This document shows positions 11,233 through 20,629 of a stretch of DNA of 64,000 nucleotides, one piece after another. This DNA is from Pseudomonas sp. B21-028 (GTDB lineage Bacteria; Pseudomonadota; Gammaproteobacteria; Pseudomonadales; Pseudomonadaceae): assembly GCF_024749045.1 (NCBI RefSeq), contig NZ_CP087184.1, positions 4,154,001-4,218,000 of the forward strand, written 5' to 3'. The notes under the pieces were generated by a model. That model had not been told where the DNA came from and did not search any database. It saw only the letters and a list, made by a program, of their open reading frames with translations. The position numbers and the translations under genes are program-made. Each line of letters begins with the position of its first letter. The stretch's first letter is position 1.

Positions 11233-12579
11233 TTATACCAACCGCTCGATCGACTGATGCTGCCAGACCCGTTTGTAATACAGCACCTGCAGCAACAGCA
11301 TGCTCAGGTACGCCACGGGAAACGCCATCCATACCCCTTCCAGGCCGAAGTGGGCGTCGAGCAGGTAAGCCGCCGGCACCTGTACGCCGACGATGCAGAA
11401 AATCGAGATCGCCACCGGCATCAACACCGTGCCGCTGGCGCGCATGATGCCGCCGACAATGGCCTGGAAACCGAACACCAGCAAGCTCCAAAGCATGATG
11501 TGCAGCAGGTGTTCGGCCTGGACCCGTGCCGCCGGGTCGGTGATGAACAGCCCCAACAGCCAGTGGGACAACAGGTACCCCAACAACACCAGGCCACCCG
11601 TCAGGCAGACGTTGATCAGCAGCCCGGTGCGCAGGATCGGCCCCAGGCGCTCCAGGCGTCCGGCGCCAATGGCCTGAGCACCGAGGATCGAGGCGCTGAT
11701 GGCAATCGACAAGGCCGGAAACTGCACGTAGTTGACGATCTGCGTCACCGCGCCGTAGGCCGCCGTGGCCTGGGAACCGTGGCGATTGACCAGCGCCAGG
11801 ATCACCAGTTCCGACAGGGAGATCACCACCATCTGCAACCCCGTCGGCAGACCAATGCGCAGCACCTTGCCGAGGATCTCCCGGTCCAGGCGCATCGCCG
11901 CGAACAACGCCCGGTCCGGTGCCAGGGCGTGCTCGCGACGGTTCAAGCGCCACGCCAGCAACACCATCGCCGACGCCGTGCCCAGCAGCCCCGCCAGTGC
12001 CGCGCTCTGGATGCCCATCTGCGGCAGTCCCAACCAGCCACGAATCAACGCTGGCGTGAGGAGCATCCCAACCCCGGTGGACACCAGCAACGCGAGCAAA
12101 GGCGTCAGCGTATCGCTGACCCCTCGCAACAACTGGGTGAACAGGACGAACACCAGCAATATCGGCAGAATCCACATCATGACCCGGGCATAGGCAACGG
12201 CGTCCTCCAGCACATCGGCCGGCGTGCCCAAGCCTTGCAGGGCCTGACGGGTAAAAATACTGCCAAGCACTGCCGCCACCAGACCGATGATCGCCCCCAG
12301 CAGCAGCGTCGAGCCGGCAATCGCCTTCACCGTGCCGGTTTCCCGCGCGCCGTAAGCCTGCCCGATCAACACTCCGGCCCCCGCGCCCAGGCCAATCACC
12401 AGCGCGATGAAGAAGAACAGGATCGGAAACATCCCCGACACCGCCGCCAGCGCCTGGGTGCCAAGCATCTGGCCAATGTAGATGCTGTTGAGCGTGCCGG
12501 ACATGGACTGCAGGAAATTGGACAGGACCATGGGGGTGAGGAACAGGAGATAGGTTTTCCAGAGCGGCTGGGTCGGCAT
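11233..12579 (-). CDS. MATE family efflux transporter
   Basis: The start is set at ATG 12579 (MPTQPLWKTYLLFLTPMVLS), giving 448 residues, the normal MATE length. An open extension upstream to 12759 runs through REP DNA and is artefactual. About twelve membrane helices are visible. The N-terminal half has SMSGTLNSIYIGQMLGTQAL and the pseudo-symmetric second half has GLPTGLQMVVISLSELVILA. MATE pumps expel cationic drugs, dyes or metabolites using Na+ or H+ gradients. No regulator is adjacent, so substrates are unknown. Confidence 0.9.
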   Translation of the reverse strand: MPTQPLWKTYLLFLTPMVLSNFLQSMSGTLNSIYIGQMLGTQALAAVSGMFPILFFFIALVIGLGAGAGVLIGQAYGARETGTVKAIAGSTLLLGAIIGLVAAVLGSIFTRQALQGLGTPADVLEDAVAYARVMMWILPILLVFVLFTQLLRGVSDTLTPLLALLVSTGVGMLLTPALIRGWLGLPQMGIQSAALAGLLGTASAMVLLAWRLNRREHALAPDRALFAAMRLDREILGKVLRIGLPTGLQMVVISLSELVILALVNRHGSQATAAYGAVTQIVNYVQFPALSIAISASILGAQAIGAGRLERLGPILRTGLLINVCLTGGLVLLGYLLSHWLLGLFITDPAARVQAEHLLHIMLWSLLVFGFQAIVGGIMRASGTVLMPVAISIFCIVGVQVPAAYLLDAHFGLEGVWMAFPVAYLSMLLLQVLYYKRVWQHQSIERLV

Positions 12580-12641
12580 GAGGGCTCTTGATGGCAGGTT
12601 CGACAATTCAGGTGTCGGTAATTTAGCGCAATCCTGAGCAA

Positions 12642-12801
12642 ACTGTGGGAGCAAGGCGGCGCGAAAACTGTAGGAGCAAAGCTTGCTCGCGATTGCCGTA
12701 AGTCTGCCAGCAACCATTTTGGCTGGTCTGCCGCTATCGCGAGCAAGCTTTGCTCCCACAGGTTCGTGGCTTGACTGGTATCAGGGCAAGCCTTGCTCCC
12801 A
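12642..12801. repeat. REP cluster with extended REP flank
   Basis: A REPIN-like pair occupies 12670-12765 (arms GAGCAAAGCTTGCTCGCGAT and its complement, with a spacer that resembles the one at about 31858-31900). A degenerate copy precedes it at 12642-12655. On its right side, 12766-12801 is the reverse complement of an extended REP flank (TACCAGTCA, then AGCC) that recurs at about 29952 and 31805. Confidence 0.8.
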
Positions 12802-12997
12802 TCGGTTTCATCCTGTCAGGCCGATTCGACATTTCACAGACTGGGGCTAATCTGAAGTAGCACAGTGCCACGCCCTGAGTAGGCCTTTGCCTACAGCATT
12901 CGGAAATCGGACGACTGGTCTTCAAGTCAAATCCGAGGTCGCAGATAACCAGTTATTCGCCAATAACCAGTTAGCAACACTGTTCAAGGACCGAACC
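12802..12997. promoter_or_regulatory. Upstream region of the chemosensory operon
   Basis: Together with the REP cluster before it, this is a 418-base gap without genes. It contains an inverted repeat GTAGGC-CTTT-GCCTAC at about 12879-12894 and a direct repeat of ATAACCAGTTA at 12945-12955 and 12963-12973, just ahead of the first start codon. Either could bind a regulator; a sigma-28 type promoter was not recognised. Confidence 0.4.
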
Positions 12998-14212
12998 ATG
13001 ACGTCGTACCCACACGGTCACTCCCTTTCCGCAACCCCGCCTCGCGTTCTCTGGAGCCCCGTGCTCGTGGCCGTTGCCGGCGCTGTCGGCGTGCTGGCGC
13101 TCAACGAGACGAATGCACAGAACATCGGTTTCAGCGCAGCGCTGCTGGTCGTTGGCCTGGGTGCAGGCCTATGGGGCGCGCGGGCACGGCGTCGACAGTT
13201 CGACGACGCGCTAGCGACCATCGCCCGGCAAGACCTGCAAGCCGCCGAGCACGCCCCCCGCACAGCCAGCGCGCAACTCAACGAAGTCATCCTCGGTGCC
13301 ATGCCGATCTGGGCCAAGCAGGTGGAAAGCTCCCGGCAGCAGACCGAGACCGCGATCGTCTCGCTGACCAGCCGCTTCACCGGCATTTCGTCGCGCCTGG
13401 AAGAAACCGTGCAAGCCTCTCAATTGGCCGCCGGTGAGCTGGCCGGGAAAAGCAGCGGTGGCGCCGTACAGGTGCTGGCCCAGAGCGAAAATGAACTGGT
13501 GCGGGTGATCGATTCCCTGAAAGCCACCCAAGCCAGCCGCGACGAAACCCTGGCCCAGGTGCGCAACCTCACCGCCTACACCGGCGAGCTGCGGACCATG
13601 GCCGCCGACGTCGCCGCGATTGCCGCGCAAACCAACCTGCTGGCCCTCAACGCCGCCATCGAAGCCGCCCGGGCCGGTGAAGCCGGGCGCGGTTTTGCGG
13701 TGGTGGCCGACGCCGTGCGCAGCCTGTCGAGCAAATCCAGCGAGACCGGCCAACAGATGTCAGCCAAGGTCGACATCATCAATACCGCCATCACCCAACT
13801 GGTCCAGGCCGCCTCCAGTGGCGCCGACCAGGACAGCCATTCGGTGTCCAGTTCCGAAGACAGTATCCAGCGCGTACTGGAACGTTTCAAAAGCGTAACC
13901 GGGCAGCTCGCCGAGTCGGCGGACCTGCTGCAACAGGAAAGCTTCGGCATCCGCGACGAACTCACCGAGGTGCTGGTCAGCCTGCAATTCCAGGATCGGG
14001 TCAGCCAGATCCTCAGCCACGTGCGCGACAACATCGAGGACCTGCACGTGCATATGCAGCAGGCCCACCAGTCGCCCGACCAGGCCGTGTCCATCGATGC
14101 CCGCCAATGGCTGGCCCGCATGGAAACCACCTATGCCACCGACGAGCAACGCCGCAACCACCACGGCGACTCGGGCGTGCAACAAGCTTCACAGGAAATA
14201 ACCTTCTTCTAG
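12998..14212 (+). CDS. Methyl-accepting chemotaxis protein without a periplasmic sensor domain
   Basis: The start is ATG 12998, preceded by AAGGA with 7-base spacing, giving 404 residues. Two hydrophobic segments (about residues 19-36 and 44-60) are separated by a loop of only a few residues, so there is no room for a periplasmic ligand domain. The cytoplasmic signalling domain has the hairpin tip [20 protein letters not shown] and [12 protein letters not shown]. The C-terminus is rich in long helices and ends EITFF. It is first in the che operon, 11 bases before cheY. It corresponds in position to the receptor gene that precedes the P. aeruginosa che2 cluster. It may sense a membrane or cytoplasmic cue. 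Confidence 0.85.
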   Translation: MTSYPHGHSLSATPPRVLWSPVLVAVAGAVGVLALNETNAQNIGFSAALLVVGLGAGLWGARARRRQFDDALATIARQDLQAAEHAPRTASAQLNEVILGAMPIWAKQVESSRQQTETAIVSLTSRFTGISSRLEETVQASQLAAGELAGKSSGGAVQVLAQSENELVRVIDSLKATQASRDETLAQVRNLTAYTGELRTMAADVAAIAAQTNLLALNAAIEAARAGEAGRGFAVVADAVRSLSSKSSETGQQMSAKVDIINTAITQLVQAASSGADQDSHSVSSSEDSIQRVLERFKSVTGQLAESADLLQQESFGIRDELTEVLVSLQFQDRVSQILSHVRDNIEDLHVHMQQAHQSPDQAVSIDARQWLARMETTYATDEQRRNHHGDSGVQQASQEITFF

Positions 14213-14223
14213 GAGAGCCGTTC

Positions 14224-14592
14224 ATGGCTAAAAGTGTATTGGTTGTCGACGACTCCGCGAGCGTTCGGCAGGTCGTCGGCATTGCGTTGAAAAGTGCCGG
14301 CTACGACGTGATCGAAGCCAGCGATGGCAAGGATGCGCTGGGCAAGCTCAACGGGCAGAAAGTGCACCTGATCATCAGTGACGTGAACATGCCGAACATG
14401 GACGGCATCACCTTCGTCAAGGAGGTCAAGAAGCTGGCCAGCTACAAGTTCACGCCGATCATCATGCTGACCACCGAATCCCAGGAATCGAAGAAACAGG
14501 AAGGCCAGGCGGCAGGTGCCAAGGCCTGGGTGGTCAAGCCGTTCCAACCGGCGCAGATGCTGGCGGCGGTATCCAAACTGATTCTGCCTTAG
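14224..14592 (+). CDS. cheY: Chemotaxis response regulator CheY
   Basis: Starting at ATG 14224 (AGGAGAG site) gives a 122-residue stand-alone receiver domain. The acidic pocket Asp9/Asp10, phospho-acceptor Asp53 in IISDVNMPNMDG, Thr83 in MLTTES and Lys105 in VVKPF are all present. CheA phosphorylates it. Which output it controls is unclear because che2-type systems in Pseudomonas are not simply flagellar. The gene lies between the sensorless MCP and the STAS gene in one tight operon. Confidence 0.95.
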   Translation: MAKSVLVVDDSASVRQVVGIALKSAGYDVIEASDGKDALGKLNGQKVHLIISDVNMPNMDGITFVKEVKKLASYKFTPIIMLTTESQESKKQEGQAAGAKAWVVKPFQPAQMLAAVSKLILP

Positions 14593-14608
14593 AGGGCCGG
14601 AGGCTGTA

Positions 14609-14893
14609 ATGCCGCTGCTGTACGAAACACAAGGTGACACCGCGCAGGTGCGGATCGACGGCGAGCTGACGATCTACACCGCCGCCGACCTGGCCGCGCA
14701 ATTGCTGCCATGCCTGGGCAATACGCCGCACCTGGAACTGGACCTGTCACAGGTGACCGAAATGGACGGGGCCGGCCTGCAACTGCTGCTGATAGCCCAG
14801 CGTGAAGCGCCGAAGGCCGGTAGCCGGCTGACCCTGACCGCGCGCAGCAAGACCGTCCGCGAAACACTCGAGCTGTGCAACCTGCTGGCATAG
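14609..14893 (+). CDS. STAS-domain protein in chemosensory operon
   Basis: This 94-residue protein has the STAS fold: the N-terminal strand ending DGELTIYTAADL, the strand LELDLSQVTEMDGAGLQLLL, and a C-terminal amphipathic helix. In anti-sigma antagonists such as SpoIIAA the corresponding loop is D-S-S/A-G, with the serine phosphorylated; here it is MDGAGLQ. The regulatory serine is therefore absent and classic phospho-control is unlikely. The gene sits 16 bases after cheY and 31 before cheA. STAS proteins occur in some F7-like chemosensory clusters, with unknown mechanism. Confidence 0.85.
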   Translation: MPLLYETQGDTAQVRIDGELTIYTAADLAAQLLPCLGNTPHLELDLSQVTEMDGAGLQLLLIAQREAPKAGSRLTLTARSKTVRETLELCNLLA

Positions 14894-14924
14894 CCCCGCA
14901 TCACCGCCCGACACGACAAAGGAT

Positions 14925-17021
14925 ATGAGCGTGAGCATCAATCTCGACCAGGCACAACAGACGTTCATCGTCGAGGCACGGGAGCAGTTGCAGGCGATGG
15001 AAGAATCCCTGCTGCAACTGGAAAACGACCCGGGCGACGATGACGCCATCGGTGCGATCTTCCGTGCGGCCCATACCATCAAGGGCTCGGCCGGGCTGTT
15101 CGGCCTGGAACCCATCGTCAGCTTCACCCACATCGTCGAAGACGTGCTCGATCGCCTGCGCAACGGCAGCGTCGAGGTGGATACAGGCCTGATCGCGGTG
15201 CTGCTCAAGTCCAGCGATCACATGCTGGAACTGATCAACGTGGTGGCCAACCAGGGCGGGACGCTGACGCCGCCGGCCCTGAAACGGGAGATGGAGCTGT
15301 GCCAGGTCCTGCAGGAGTACCAGGCGCCCCCGCCTGACGACGCCCCGGCACCGGCGGCTGAAACCACTACGCAGGCGCCGTCCGAAACGCGCCTCTGGCG
15401 TATTTGCCTGCGCTTCGGCCAGGACGTGTTCCGCAACGGCATGGACCCGCTGTCATTCCTGCGCTATCTGCAGACCCTCGGTGAAATCGTCCACCTCGAC
15501 ACACTGACCGAGGCGTTGCCCAGCGTCGAAGCTTTTGACGCCGAATCCTGCTACCTGGGGTTCGACATCGATTTCCGCTCGGCCGCCAGCCACGGGGCAA
15601 TCAATGAAGTCTTCGATTTCGTCCGGGAAGATTGCCTGATCGAAATCGTGGCCGTTGATGACCGGGCGAACACCGGTCTGGTTGCCACCGTCCAGGAACC
15701 CAGCGACGAAAGCACCGCGCTGGTCACCGTCGGCGACCTGCTGCCGGACCAGCGCAAGACCCCACGAACGTCTGCCCAACTCCCGGCCGACAGGCCGCCG
15801 GCCAGCAGTGAAAACAAAGCCAAGGACGGCGCCTACGTGCGGGTCAATGCCGACAAGCTCGACGAGTTGATCAACCTGGTGGGTGAACTGGTCATCGCCA
15901 GTGCCGGCACCAGCCTGCTGGCCCGTAACTGTCAAGACGATTCGTTACAGGAAGCCACCTCGACGGTATCCGGGCTGGTGGAGGAAATCCTCGACGGCGC
16001 CTTGCGCCTGCGCATGATCCCCATCGGTGAAACCTTCAACCGGTTCCGCCGGGTGGTGCGCGATGTCAGCCAGGAACTGGGCAAAGACATCGACCTGATC
16101 ATCAGCGGCGCGGAAACCGAACTGGACAAGACCGTGGTGGAGAAAATCGGCGACCCGCTCATGCACCTGCTGCGCAACGCCATGGACCACGGCATCGAGA
16201 CCGCCGAAGCGCGGCTGGCGGCCGGCAAGCCGGCCAAGGGGCATCTGCACCTCAACGCCTACCATGACTCGGGCAGTATCGTGCTGGAAATCGCCGACGA
16301 CGGCGCCGGCCTGAACCGTGACCGGATCCTGGAAAAAGCCCAGGAACGTGGCTTGGTCGCCCCAGGCGCCAGCCCGACCGACCAGGAGATCTACAACCTG
16401 ATTTTCGAACCTGGCTTCTCCACCGCCCAGGCCGTCACCAGCCTGTCGGGACGGGGCGTGGGCATGGACGTGGTCAAGCGCAACATCACCCTGCTGCGCG
16501 GCACCGTGGACCTGGACAGCCAGTCGGGTCAGGGCACCGTGGTGCGCATCCGTTTGCCGCTGACCCTGGCGATCATCAATGGCTTCCTGGTGGGCATCGA
16601 CCAGTCCACCTATGTCATTCCGCTGGACATGGTCCAGGAGTGTATCGAGCTGAGCGAAGACGACGGCACCGCCAGCCGCGAGCAGGGTTACCTGGACCTG
16701 CGCGGCGAGGTGCTGCCCCTAGTGTACCTGCGCGATCACTTCAATCACGAAGGCCCGGCTTCACGCCGGCAGAACGTCGTGGTGGTGCGCTATGCCGAAC
16801 TCAAGGCCGGACTGGTGGTGGATGACTTGCTGGGTGAATTCCAGACCGTCATCAAGCCGCTGGGCAAGTTGTTCGGCGCCCTGCGCGGCATCAGCGGCTC
16901 GACCATCCTGGGCAGCGGCGCCGTGGCGCTGATTCTCGACGTGCCGGCGCTGCTCACCCAGATCGCCCAGATAGAAAACCGCTACACATCCACCCAATTC
17001 TCACAAGCCAACGCTCGCTGA
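14925..17021 (+). CDS. cheA: Chemotaxis histidine kinase CheA
   Basis: This 698-residue kinase starts at ATG 14925 (GTG 14931 is possible). P1 carries the phospho-accepting His50 in AAHTIKGSAG. A P2-like region follows a proline/alanine linker (about residues 140-250). The dimerisation helices follow, then the ATPase domain with LMHLLRNAMDHGIE, ADDGAGLNRD and SGRGVGMDVVKRNI. The C-terminal CheW-like P5 domain begins around LPLTLAIINGFLV. It autophosphorylates under receptor control and passes phosphate to CheY and CheB of the same operon. No internal receiver domain is present. Confidence 0.95.
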   Translation: MSVSINLDQAQQTFIVEAREQLQAMEESLLQLENDPGDDDAIGAIFRAAHTIKGSAGLFGLEPIVSFTHIVEDVLDRLRNGSVEVDTGLIAVLLKSSDHMLELINVVANQGGTLTPPALKREMELCQVLQEYQAPPPDDAPAPAAETTTQAPSETRLWRICLRFGQDVFRNGMDPLSFLRYLQTLGEIVHLDTLTEALPSVEAFDAESCYLGFDIDFRSAASHGAINEVFDFVREDCLIEIVAVDDRANTGLVATVQEPSDESTALVTVGDLLPDQRKTPRTSAQLPADRPPASSENKAKDGAYVRVNADKLDELINLVGELVIASAGTSLLARNCQDDSLQEATSTVSGLVEEILDGALRLRMIPIGETFNRFRRVVRDVSQELGKDIDLIISGAETELDKTVVEKIGDPLMHLLRNAMDHGIETAEARLAAGKPAKGHLHLNAYHDSGSIVLEIADDGAGLNRDRILEKAQERGLVAPGASPTDQEIYNLIFEPGFSTAQAVTSLSGRGVGMDVVKRNITLLRGTVDLDSQSGQGTVVRIRLPLTLAIINGFLVGIDQSTYVIPLDMVQECIELSEDDGTASREQGYLDLRGEVLPLVYLRDHFNHEGPASRRQNVVVVRYAELKAGLVVDDLLGEFQTVIKPLGKLFGALRGISGSTILGSGAVALILDVPALLTQIAQIENRYTSTQFSQANAR

Positions 17022-17054
17022 CGCTTTAGCAACTCCATGGAGAGGTATTTCCCA

Positions 17055-18713
17055 ATGAAATGGTTCTACGATCTTAGAATCGCCACCAAACTGATCACGT
17101 CATTTCTTGTGGTGCTGGCCCTGACCGCTGTCATGGGAGTGTTCTCGATCATCCAGCTGGGCGAGGTGAACGGCATCACCACCGAAATCCGCGAAAACTG
17201 GATGCCATCGATGCGCGCGGCGTCCGGCATGCGTTTCTATGGCGCGAACTATCGCCTCAAGGAAAACCGCCATATCACCGCCGATTCCGAGCAGGAGCGC
17301 ACCACGGTCGAACAGGAAGCGGAAGAAGCCAGGAAAGGGGTCGAGTCCCGTCTGGCGACCTATGAAAAACTGCTTTCCAGCGCCGAAGACCGCCAACTGT
17401 TCGAGACAACCCGCAATGATTGGGTCGCCTATCTCGCGGTCAGTAAAGAGCTGCTCGCCCTGTCCCGGCAGAATCGGTCCGATGAAGCCCATGCGCTGCT
17501 GCGGGGCGAGTCCAAGCGTCGATTCGACCTGGTAACCAGCGACCTGCAAAAGCTGGTCGAACTCAATGATGCCGGTGCCGACGCGGCCAGCGACCGCGGC
17601 ACGGCGCTGTTTGAAAAATCGCGCCTGTCGATCATCGCCGTGCTGGCTGCCGCCCTGCTGATCGGCCTGGGCCTGGCGTTGTTCATCTCCCGGGTCATTT
17701 CCCGCCCCTTGAAGCAGGCCGCGCAGGTGGCCGAACAACTGGCCGAAGGCAATCTGAACGCGAAAATCGAGGGTGGCTCCAAGGACGAAACCGGTATGGT
17801 GCTCAACGCCATGCAGAACATGGTGGGCAAGCTGTCCCACATCATCGGTGAAGTGCGCAACGCGGCGGACAATCTGGCCAGCGCCTCCGAAGAGGTCAGC
17901 GCCACCGCCCAGTCCATGAGCCAGGCCACCAGCGAACAGGCGGCCAGCGTCGAGGAAACCAGCGCCTCCATCGAGCAGATGAGCGCCAGCATCAACCAGA
18001 ACACCGAGAACGCCAAGGTCACCGACGGCATGGCCAGCAAGGCCGCCAAGGAAGCCACCGACGGTGGCGAATCGGTGCAACAGACCGTGGTGGCGATGAA
18101 GAAAATCGCCCAGCGCATCAGCATCATCGACGACATCGCCTACCAGACCAATCTGCTGGCGCTCAACGCCGCCATCGAAGCCGCCCGCGCCGGCGAGCAT
18201 GGCAAAGGCTTCGCCGTCGTTGCCGCCGAAGTGCGCAAACTGGCCGAACGCAGCCAGGTCGCCGCCCAGGAAATCGGCGAACTGTCCTCCAGCAGCGTCG
18301 ACATGGCCGAGAAAGCCGGCAATCTGCTCGACGAGATGGTGCCGTCGATCAACAAGACCTCGGACTTGGTCCAGGAAATCAGCGCCGCTTCCGAAGAGCA
18401 GGCCGCAGGCGTTGCGCAGATCAACACCGCCATGACACAGCTCAACCAGGTGACCCAGCAGAACGCCTCCAGCAGCGAAGAACTGGCCGCCACCGCCGAG
18501 GAAATGAGCAGCCAGGCAGAACAACTGCAACAGGCCATGAGTTTCTTCACCCTGGACACGCCGCCCAAATCGGCCAGCCTGCCGGTGAAGGTCGACCACA
18601 CACCCGGGCCGTCCAGCCGCAAGCCGGCCCGGGCCTCGGTGACCACGTTGCCCAAGGCGTTTGCCTACAACATGGCCAGCGCGCCGGACGAATCCGAATT
18701 CACCCGGTTCTGA
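17055..18713 (+). CDS. Methyl-accepting chemotaxis protein, four-helix-bundle sensor
   Basis: The start is ATG 17055. The GGAGAGG at 17039-17045 is its ribosome site, and an ATG at 17037 overlaps that site. The protein has 552 residues. A first membrane helix (about 13-33), a periplasmic four-helix-bundle-type sensor of about 150 residues, a second helix (about 190-215), HAMP ([17 protein letters not shown]) and the signalling tip [20 protein letters not shown] are in order. The chain continues through a flexible linker to a C-terminal ESEFTRF. That recalls, but does not match, the W-x-x-F tethers that dock CheR. It lies between cheA and cheW. Confidence 0.9.
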   Translation: MKWFYDLRIATKLITSFLVVLALTAVMGVFSIIQLGEVNGITTEIRENWMPSMRAASGMRFYGANYRLKENRHITADSEQERTTVEQEAEEARKGVESRLATYEKLLSSAEDRQLFETTRNDWVAYLAVSKELLALSRQNRSDEAHALLRGESKRRFDLVTSDLQKLVELNDAGADAASDRGTALFEKSRLSIIAVLAAALLIGLGLALFISRVISRPLKQAAQVAEQLAEGNLNAKIEGGSKDETGMVLNAMQNMVGKLSHIIGEVRNAADNLASASEEVSATAQSMSQATSEQAASVEETSASIEQMSASINQNTENAKVTDGMASKAAKEATDGGESVQQTVVAMKKIAQRISIIDDIAYQTNLLALNAAIEAARAGEHGKGFAVVAAEVRKLAERSQVAAQEIGELSSSSVDMAEKAGNLLDEMVPSINKTSDLVQEISAASEEQAAGVAQINTAMTQLNQVTQQNASSSEELAATAEEMSSQAEQLQQAMSFFTLDTPPKSASLPVKVDHTPGPSSRKPARASVTTLPKAFAYNMASAPDESEFTRF

Positions 18714-18751
18714 CGGTCCGGTTCCACAGGCTCGCTTAAAGGAGAAAAGCC

Positions 18752-19288
18752 ATGGGCGCCATCGCTACCACCCGTCAAACCGCCATCGCGGTCGAGGAAG
18801 AAGCGCAATACCTGACATTCATGCTGGGCACGGAGATGTTTGCCATCGGCATCCTCTGCATCAAGGAGATCATCGAATACGGCAATCTGACCGTGGTGCC
18901 GATGATGCCGGCCTTCGTCCGTGGGGTGATCAACCTGCGCGGTGCGGTGGTGCCGGTGGTGGATCTGTCGGCCCGTTTCGGCCGGCAGAACTCGTCGATT
19001 ACGCGGCGCTCGTGTGTGGTGATCATCGAGGCCAACACCGAAGACGGCCACGCCCAGGACATCGGTCTGCTGGTGGACACGGTGTCGGCGGTACTGGAAA
19101 TCCCGGCCTCGCAGATCGAACCGCCGCCGGGTTTCGGCGCGAAGATCCGTGCCGACTTCATCAGCGGCATGGCCAAGGTCGACGGCAAGTTCGTGATCGT
19201 GCTGGAGGTGGGCCGTGTGCTGTCCATCGACGAAATGTCCCAACTGGCCGAAGCCAGCCCCACCGCGCTGGAGTTTGAAAACCAGTGA
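18752..19288 (+). CDS. cheW: Chemotaxis coupling protein CheW
   Basis: This 178-residue single-domain CheW has an AAAGGAG site before ATG 18752. Typical elements include YLTFMLGTEMFAIGI, PAFVRGVINLRGAVVPVVDL and the second subdomain with IGLLVDTVSAVLEI. It links receptors to CheA at the membrane array. Its stop codon overlaps the upstream alternative start of cheR, in keeping with a translationally coupled operon. Length is slightly above the E. coli protein owing to an N-terminal extension. Confidence 0.94.
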   Translation: MGAIATTRQTAIAVEEEAQYLTFMLGTEMFAIGILCIKEIIEYGNLTVVPMMPAFVRGVINLRGAVVPVVDLSARFGRQNSSITRRSCVVIIEANTEDGHAQDIGLLVDTVSAVLEIPASQIEPPPGFGAKIRADFISGMAKVDGKFVIVLEVGRVLSIDEMSQLAEASPTALEFENQ

Positions 19289-19314
19289 ACACCGCCATCT
19301 GCAAGGAACGCACC

Positions 19315-20121
19315 GTGAACTCACTGGCCCTCAGTGATCGAGAGTTCAGCCAGTTTCAATCCTGGCTGTACAAGGCTGCCGGCATCAACCTGTCCGACGC
19401 CAAGAAAGCCCTGGTGGCCGGACGTTTGTCCAAGCGCCTAAAGCACTATGAACTGGGCAGCTACGGCGAGTATTTCAAACTGATCATGAACGGCCAGCGC
19501 AGCGACGAACTGCAGGTGGCGCTGGACCTGCTCACCACCAACGAAACCTACTTCTTCCGAGAACCCAAGCATTTCGACTTCCTGCGTCAGCACGTGCTGC
19601 CCCAGGCCGTACCGGGGAAGACCTTTCGCCTCTGGAGCGCGGCCAGTTCATCGGGAGAAGAACCCTACAGCCTGGCGATGACCCTGGCCGAAGGGTTGGG
19701 CACCACGCCTTGGGAAGTCATCGGTTCGGACATCAGCACCCAGGTGCTGGCCAAGGCGCGCTCCGGGCATTACCCGATGGAGCGCGCCCGCACCCTGCCC
19801 CAGCCGCTGCTGGTGAAATACTGCCTCAAGGGTACAGGCAGCCAGCAAGGCACGTTCCTGATCGACCGGGCGTTGCGCAACCGCGTCAACTTCGTCCAGG
19901 TCAACCTCAACGAAACCTTGCCGGAGCTGGGGGAGTTCGATGTGATTTTCCTGCGCAACGTCATGATCTATTTCGACCAACCCACCAAGAGCAAAGTGGT
20001 TGCCCGATTGATCCCTCGGCTCAAGCCCGGCGGGTACTTCATCGTGAGCCATTCGGAAAGCCTCAACGGGGTGTCCGATGCGTTGAAAATGGTGATGCCA
20101 TCGATTTATCGCAAACCATGA
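19315..20121 (+). CDS. cheR: Chemotaxis protein methyltransferase CheR
   Basis: GTG 19315 is preferred as start because AAGGA lies 7 bases upstream. An earlier GTG at 19285 overlaps the cheW stop but has no clear site. The 268-residue product has the helical N-terminal domain (FSQFQSWLYKAAGINL), the S-adenosylmethionine pocket with ASSSGEEPYSLAM, and VIFLRNVMIYF near the catalytic cleft. It methylates receptor glutamates for adaptation. The end overlaps cheD by the four bases ATGA. Confidence 0.94.
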   Translation: MNSLALSDREFSQFQSWLYKAAGINLSDAKKALVAGRLSKRLKHYELGSYGEYFKLIMNGQRSDELQVALDLLTTNETYFFREPKHFDFLRQHVLPQAVPGKTFRLWSAASSSGEEPYSLAMTLAEGLGTTPWEVIGSDISTQVLAKARSGHYPMERARTLPQPLLVKYCLKGTGSQQGTFLIDRALRNRVNFVQVNLNETLPELGEFDVIFLRNVMIYFDQPTKSKVVARLIPRLKPGGYFIVSHSESLNGVSDALKMVMPSIYRKP

Positions 20122-20627
20122 GCGCCGCCCTGCAACTCGCGACAAGGGACGTTGCCGAGGTCTACCTGGCACCGGGTGAATTCCGCTTCGCCACGTGCCC
20201 GACCCGCCTGCGCACTATCCTCGGCTCCTGCGTGGCGATCACCCTGTGGCATCCAGAGCACCGGATCGGCGGCATGTGCCACTTCATGCTGCCCAGCCGC
20301 GTACGCTGCTCCACGGCCCTCAACGGCATGTACGCCGACGAAGCCATCGAACTGTTCATCCGCGAGGCGCGGGCCCATCACACCGAACCCGAGGAATACC
20401 AGCTCAAGCTGTTCGGCGGCGGCGAGATGTTCCCCGAGTTGCAACGGCAAGTCCCCTTCGGCGACGTTGCGCGGCTGAACGTCAATGCGGCACTGGAAAT
20501 GGCCGCCCTCTATCGCCTGGACCTGATTGCCCAGGACATGGGTAGCACCGGCTACCGGAGCATCATCTTCGACCTGTGCAGCGGCGACGTGTGGGTCAGG
20601 CACCAACCGATAAGGACCCGGCATTAA
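20118..20627 (+). CDS. cheD: Chemoreceptor glutamine deamidase CheD
   Basis: The start is ATG 20118, overlapping the cheR stop as ATGA, giving 169 residues. A longer open frame upstream is only cheR DNA in another frame. The catalytic Cys lies in [13 protein letters not shown], with the His in MCHFMLP and the FGGGEMFP loop typical of the family. CheD deamidates specific receptor glutamines and in some species interacts with CheC-type phosphatases; no cheC is present here. It is followed by cheB after two bases. Confidence 0.93.
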   Translation: MSAALQLATRDVAEVYLAPGEFRFATCPTRLRTILGSCVAITLWHPEHRIGGMCHFMLPSRVRCSTALNGMYADEAIELFIREARAHHTEPEEYQLKLFGGGEMFPELQRQVPFGDVARLNVNAALEMAALYRLDLIAQDMGSTGYRSIIFDLCSGDVWVRHQPIRTRH

Positions 20628-20629
20628 CC

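Noticed and set aside
12580..12759. 60-residue N-terminal extension of the MATE protein
   Set aside because: It is translated REP DNA; family alignment and length fit the start at 12579.
17100..18599. 499-codon minus-strand frame opposite the second MCP
   Set aside because: Antisense shadow made of Gly, Ala, His and Leu runs created by the codon bias of the MCP gene.
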